Made by a program: the position numbers and the translations under genes | From: Pseudomonas asiatica | GTDB lineage: Bacteria > Pseudomonadota > Gammaproteobacteria > Pseudomonadales > Pseudomonadaceae | Direction of reading: 5' to 3' | Length of the DNA: 64,000 bases | NCBI RefSeq assembly: GCF_040214835.1 | Contig: NZ_CP157874.1 | Coordinates: forward strand, 2,298,001-2,362,000 | Part shown: positions 60,585-64,000 of the stretch, piece after piece | Layout of the letters: every line of letters begins with the position of its first letter | Position numbering within the stretch: the first letter of the stretch is position 1 | The notes under the pieces: generated by a model | The model's database searches: none | What the model was told of the DNA's origin: nothing | Seen by the model: the letters and a program-made list of their open reading frames with translations, nothing else

Positions 60585-61552
60585 TCAAGGTACTCAAACC
60601 CGGGCTGGCTACCTCGGTGCAGGACCTGGGCCGCGAAGGCTACTACCACCTGGGCATCCCGCCGTCCGGCGCCCTCGATCAGTACGCCCTGAGGGCGGCC
60701 AACCACCTGGTGGGCAACCCGGCCGGCGCCGCGGGCCTCGAGTGTGCGCTGGTGGGGCCGGAGCTGGAGTTCCAGCAGGATGCCCTGGTGGCGGTTTGTG
60801 GTGCGCAGATGCCGGCCTTGCTCGATGGCCGCGAGCAACGCCCGGACACGGCGTTTGCCGTACGTGCCGGGCAGGTGTTGCGTTTCGGCTTCCCTACCGC
60901 AGGCGCCCGGGCCTACCTGGCGGTGGCCGGCGGTATTGATGTACCCGAGGTGCTCGGCAGCCGCTCCACCTATGCGTTGGGTGCATTGGGTGGCTTCCAT
61001 GGGCGCAAGCTGATGGCGGGTGACCTGTTGCCGGTCGGCGTACCCAGCGGCAAGACCCGCGCCGGTGCGAGCCTGCCAATGGCCTTGCGCCAGGCCTTGG
61101 GTGGCGAGGTGGTGCTTCGGGTGGTGCCGGGGCTGTATTTTCATCGCCTGACCAAGGCTGCGGCGCAAAGCTTTTTCACCGAAGCCTGGACGGTAGGCTC
61201 CGAGGCAGACCGTATCGGCTACCGCTACAAGGGCGGCAGTGCCTTGAGCTTCCAGCCACGGGAGCAGCCGTTCGGGGCCGGCTCGGATCCATCGAACATC
61301 GTTGACAGCTGCTACCCGATCGGTTCGATCCAGGTACCCGCGGGGCTGGAGCCGATCATTCTGCACCGTGATGCGGTGTCGGGCGGCGGCTACGCCATGA
61401 TCGGCACGGTGATCAGCGCTGACCTGGACCTGATCGGGCAGATGCAGCCCAACCAGCAGGCGCGGTTCCTGGAAGTCAGCCTGGAGGACGCACTGGAGGC
61501 TCGGCGCTCGTACAAGAAGAAGCTGGGTTGCCTGGCCAGGTTGTTTGGCTGA
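60581..61552 (+). CDS. pxpC: 5-oxoprolinase subunit PxpC / carboxyltransferase-domain protein
   Basis: A 323-residue KipA/AHS2-family protein. It starts IKVLKPGLATSVQDLGREGY and has AYLAVAGGIDVPEVLGSRST and SFQPREQPFGAGSDPSN, the family blocks. PxpB and PxpC form the complex that acts with PxpA on 5-oxoproline. The ATGA junction with pxpB shows tight coupling. Confidence 0.85.
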   Translation: MIKVLKPGLATSVQDLGREGYYHLGIPPSGALDQYALRAANHLVGNPAGAAGLECALVGPELEFQQDALVAVCGAQMPALLDGREQRPDTAFAVRAGQVLRFGFPTAGARAYLAVAGGIDVPEVLGSRSTYALGALGGFHGRKLMAGDLLPVGVPSGKTRAGASLPMALRQALGGEVVLRVVPGLYFHRLTKAAAQSFFTEAWTVGSEADRIGYRYKGGSALSFQPREQPFGAGSDPSNIVDSCYPIGSIQVPAGLEPIILHRDAVSGGGYAMIGTVISADLDLIGQMQPNQQARFLEVSLEDALEARRSYKKKLGCLARLFG

Positions 61553-61562
61553 TTGATCGGTT

Positions 61563-61650
61563 GCGGCGCTGCGCCGCCCACACAAGGGCTGGCGCAGTCG
61601 TTGCAGGAGCGGCCTTGTGTCGCAAAGGGGCCGCAGAGCGGCCCCGGAAT
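61563..61650. repeat. REP-type hairpins after pxpC
   Basis: GCGGCGC-T-GCGCCGC (61563-61577), then a GAGCGGCCTTGTGTCGC unit and GGGGCCGC-AGA-GCGGCCCC (61627-61645). They likely end the pxp transcript. Confidence 0.75.
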
Positions 61651-61784
61651 TCCGGCATTGCAGCGTCCAGACAAGCCAAGAGGCGAAAATTCCTACAGCG
61701 TTTTGGGAAGCCCTACGCTCCTCGAAGAATTGATTCCCCGATAGTGTTCATGTCTTCAGCCTACTGGAAGACAAGGACCTCTTC

Positions 61785-62657
61785 ATGCCCGGCCCATCTG
61801 CTGTTAGTCCTGGAAAATCTCAGGCCGCCAACGCTGTTCATGACGTAACCGAAAGCAGCCTGCATGCCATGCTCGATGTCCCGGGGGGCACCGATTCACC
61901 CTATCCACCCGGTCAGGGCAGGCGCGCAGATCATCAGGGTTATCCGGCCGACCCGGACTTCCGGCTACGCGGCGGCTTCGCCAACCTGATGCTCGACGCG
62001 GCCAACCCGCTGTTCGGCCTGGTCATACGCCTGCGTACGCTGGATGACCTGCCCAACATCGAACAGGTGCACAAGGCCCTGCAGACCCAGGTCAGCGCCA
62101 TCCGCGAGGAAATACAGCAGCACGGTTATTCCGCCGTGCACCTCGAAGTCTACTCCTATGCCTTGTGCCTTTACCTGGACGAGGCCGTGATGAGCCGCCC
62201 CTGGGGGAACAATTCGTGCTGGAGCCACGAACCGCTGCTCAGCATCTTTCATGACGAAACCCAGGGCGGCGAGAAGATCTTCGTGTTGCTGGAGCGGTTG
62301 ATGCAGTCGCCCAAGGAGTTCCAGGATGTGCTGGAGTTCCTGTACTTCTGCTTTTGCCTGGGCCTGAAGGGCAAGTACGCCCTGGACCCGAAGTGCGATG
62401 AAATCATCAACGCCCTGATTTCGCGGATGCACAAGGTCATTCGTGAACTGCGCGGCCCCACGCCGGAATTCGTGGGCGACCCGTATACCAACGTGGTCCA
62501 TCGCCCCCACCGCAGGCTGCGCCGGGAATGGCCCTGGTGGAGCCCGTTGGTGATCTCCGCCATCGCCATGGTCTGCGCCTACTGCTACTACAGCTACCGC
62601 CTGAGCTTGATCACCGCCGAGGTGCTGGAATCGCTCAACGGCATCTTGCAGCAGTAG
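61785..62657 (+). CDS. tssL: Type VI secretion protein IcmH/DotU (TssL)
   Basis: A 290-residue inner-membrane protein. A soluble domain contains LRGGFANLMLDAANPLFGLV, LCLYLDEAVMSRPWG and CFCLGLKGKYAL, the DotU/IcmH family blocks; a single C-terminal transmembrane segment at about 252-275 anchors it. The length fits the short TssL without a peptidoglycan-binding extension. It is part of the T6SS membrane complex (with TssM, TssJ). AAGGA precedes the ATG. The remaining T6SS genes must be beyond the window or elsewhere. Confidence 0.88.
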   Translation: MPGPSAVSPGKSQAANAVHDVTESSLHAMLDVPGGTDSPYPPGQGRRADHQGYPADPDFRLRGGFANLMLDAANPLFGLVIRLRTLDDLPNIEQVHKALQTQVSAIREEIQQHGYSAVHLEVYSYALCLYLDEAVMSRPWGNNSCWSHEPLLSIFHDETQGGEKIFVLLERLMQSPKEFQDVLEFLYFCFCLGLKGKYALDPKCDEIINALISRMHKVIRELRGPTPEFVGDPYTNVVHRPHRRLRREWPWWSPLVISAIAMVCAYCYYSYRLSLITAEVLESLNGILQQ

Positions 62658-62670
62658 CAGGGGGATCCGC

Positions 62671-64000
62671 ATGCCTAGCCAATCCGACTTGCGTTTCACC
62701 TTCCAGCTGCTGGCTGGCCAGATTGACTTCGAAGTGGTTTCGTTCGAACTCGACGAAATGATCAGCTCACCGTTCCAGCTGAAACTGGAACTGATCAGTT
62801 TTGAAGACGAGGTCGACTTCGGCCAGTTGCTCGACAAACCAGTGCTGTTCACGATCTGGCGCGGTGAGCGCCCCTTGCGCTATGTGCACGGCCTGGTCAG
62901 CAGTTTCAGCCAGGGTGAGACGGGGTTCTATCGCACCCGTTACCGCGCATTGGTCGAGCCCGTGCTGGCCCGTGCCGGCTTGCGTTCGAACTGGCGCATC
63001 TTCCAGCAGAAGACCGTGCCGCAGATTCTCGAATTGATGCTCAAGCGCCAGGGCATTGCCCGTTTCGAAATCAAGAGCATGGGCGAGCATCAGGTGCGTG
63101 AGTTCTGCGTACAGGCCGGTGAAACGGACCTCGACTTCATCGCCCGCCTGGCGGGTGAAGAGGGCTTCGTCTATCGCTTCGAGCACACGCCTAAACAACA
63201 CCTGCTGGTCATCACCGACCGACTGCTGGCGCTGGGGCAGATCAGCCGAAGCGCGCTCAAGGCCGACGACGAAGGTGATGACTTCTTCGACGAAGACGAC
63301 ATCGGCCCCGACCAGGTGCTGTACCGCGCCAACAGTGGTGGCGACCAGGCCAGGCCTTGCCTGCGCCGCCTGCGTTACAGCGAACAGGTGCGCACCGCAC
63401 GGCAGGTGCAGCGGGACTACACCTTCACCAACCCGCAGTACCGGCAGGAACACCGCGCAGGTGACAGTAGCATCACCCATCAGTCCCGGGACTATGAGCG
63501 CTTCGACTACCCTGGCCGCTACAAGCGCGATGCGGTCGGTGTGCCTTTCACCGCTACCCGCCTGACGGCCCTGCGCCATGACGCCCGTATTGCCGAAGTC
63601 GAGGGCGATGATGTACGCCTGCAACCGGGGCTGAGCTTCACCCTCGTCGAGCACCCGCGCAAAGACCTCAACGCCCATTGGCGTGTGATGCGTGTACATC
63701 ACGAGGGCAGCCAGTTCACCAGCCTGCAAGAAGAAGCTGCCGGGGCCGAACAAGGGACACGCTACTCGCAGGAAGCCGTGCTGGTGCCCGGCCGGATCGA
63801 ATGGCGTCCGGCGCCACTGCCCAAGCCACGCATCGACGGCCCGCACATGGCCACGGTCGTCGGGCCGCCCGGGGAAGAGATCTACTGCGACGAGTGGGGC
63901 CGGGTCAAGGTGAGCTTCCCCTGGGACCGGGAGAGCGAGAACAACGAGTTCAGCTCCTGCTGGGTGCGCGTGTCGCAAGGCTGGGCCGGTGGTAGCTGGG
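62671..64000 (+). CDS. vgrG: Type VI secretion tip protein VgrG (partial, runs off the window)
   Basis: The first 443 codons of a VgrG spike protein. It starts 14 nt after the tssL stop with GGGGGAT as ribosome site. The N-terminal gp27-like domain begins LRFTFQLLAGQIDFEVVSFE, and the gp5-like OB region is reached near the end (CDEWGRVKVSFPWDRESEN, then SCWVRVSQGWAGG). The tip, any C-terminal extension and adaptor or effector genes lie beyond the end. Effector content cannot be judged. Confidence 0.92.
   Translation, partial: MPSQSDLRFTFQLLAGQIDFEVVSFELDEMISSPFQLKLELISFEDEVDFGQLLDKPVLFTIWRGERPLRYVHGLVSSFSQGETGFYRTRYRALVEPVLARAGLRSNWRIFQQKTVPQILELMLKRQGIARFEIKSMGEHQVREFCVQAGETDLDFIARLAGEEGFVYRFEHTPKQHLLVITDRLLALGQISRSALKADDEGDDFFDEDDIGPDQVLYRANSGGDQARPCLRRLRYSEQVRTARQVQRDYTFTNPQYRQEHRAGDSSITHQSRDYERFDYPGRYKRDAVGVPFTATRLTALRHDARIAEVEGDDVRLQPGLSFTLVEHPRKDLNAHWRVMRVHHEGSQFTSLQEEAAGAEQGTRYSQEAVLVPGRIEWRPAPLPKPRIDGPHMATVVGPPGEEIYCDEWGRVKVSFPWDRESENNEFSSCWVRVSQGWAGGSW

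Overview
The window reads as chromosomal DNA of a fluorescent Pseudomonas, most likely the P. putida group. It is GC-rich, with long, tightly packed, often overlapping genes, OprD-type porins, DUF3077-type small proteins and many Pseudomonas REP elements (cores such as CGCGGGTAAACCCGC and GTGTCGCGAC). No tRNA, rRNA, phage, transposase or CRISPR array was seen. From memory, unchecked, several neighbours here resemble the part of P. putida KT2440 around its cellulose locus.

Layout. (1) 0.1-7.5 kb: an aconitase-family hydratase, a beta-propeller lactonase, an MFS permease, an OprD porin and a solute-binding-type protein without a signal peptide; probably uptake and breakdown of a carboxylic or sugar acid. 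(2) 7.7-17.3 kb: GNAT acetyltransferase, 8-oxoguanine deaminase, 2,5-dioxovalerate dehydrogenase, then an amine module (APC permease divergent from a LuxR regulator, class III aminotransferase, aldehyde dehydrogenase). (3) 17.6-21.3 kb: a membrane HD-GYP signalling protein, a decayed small gene and a DUF3077 protein. (4) 21.5-33.4 kb: a catabolic island with three paralogous FAD dehydrogenases, a Gfo/Idh/MocA dehydrogenase, a TIM-barrel isomerase, an MFS permease, a NIPSNAP protein, a divergent shikimate-dehydrogenase-like enzyme and two IclR regulators, with candidate operators. (5) 33.6-41.2 kb: a seven-gene operon joining a PotABCD-like ABC importer to a three-subunit flavin/Fe-S dehydrogenase laid out like HcnABC or opine oxidase, plus a divergent IclR regulator. 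(6) 41.3-43.8 kb: an ABC exporter and a 118-bp-period tandem REP array. (7) 44-57.7 kb: a complete cellulose operon, bcsEFGRQABZC, with overlaps at every junction. (8) 57.8-61.6 kb: a LysR regulator divergent from pxpABC (5-oxoprolinase). (9) 61.8-64 kb: type VI secretion genes icmH/dotU and the start of vgrG, which runs off the window.

How they work together. Most blocks are self-contained uptake-plus-catabolism modules with their own regulator. The cellulose operon makes phosphoethanolamine-modified cellulose (BcsG) under c-di-GMP control: BcsA carries a PilZ domain and BcsE an RxGD motif. The HD-GYP protein at 17.6 kb could lower c-di-GMP, but a link to cellulose is only inferred. The best candidates for something undescribed are the three-flavoprotein island (4) and the importer-dehydrogenase operon (5); the substrates of both are unknown. 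All family calls come from reading motifs by eye, without searches.
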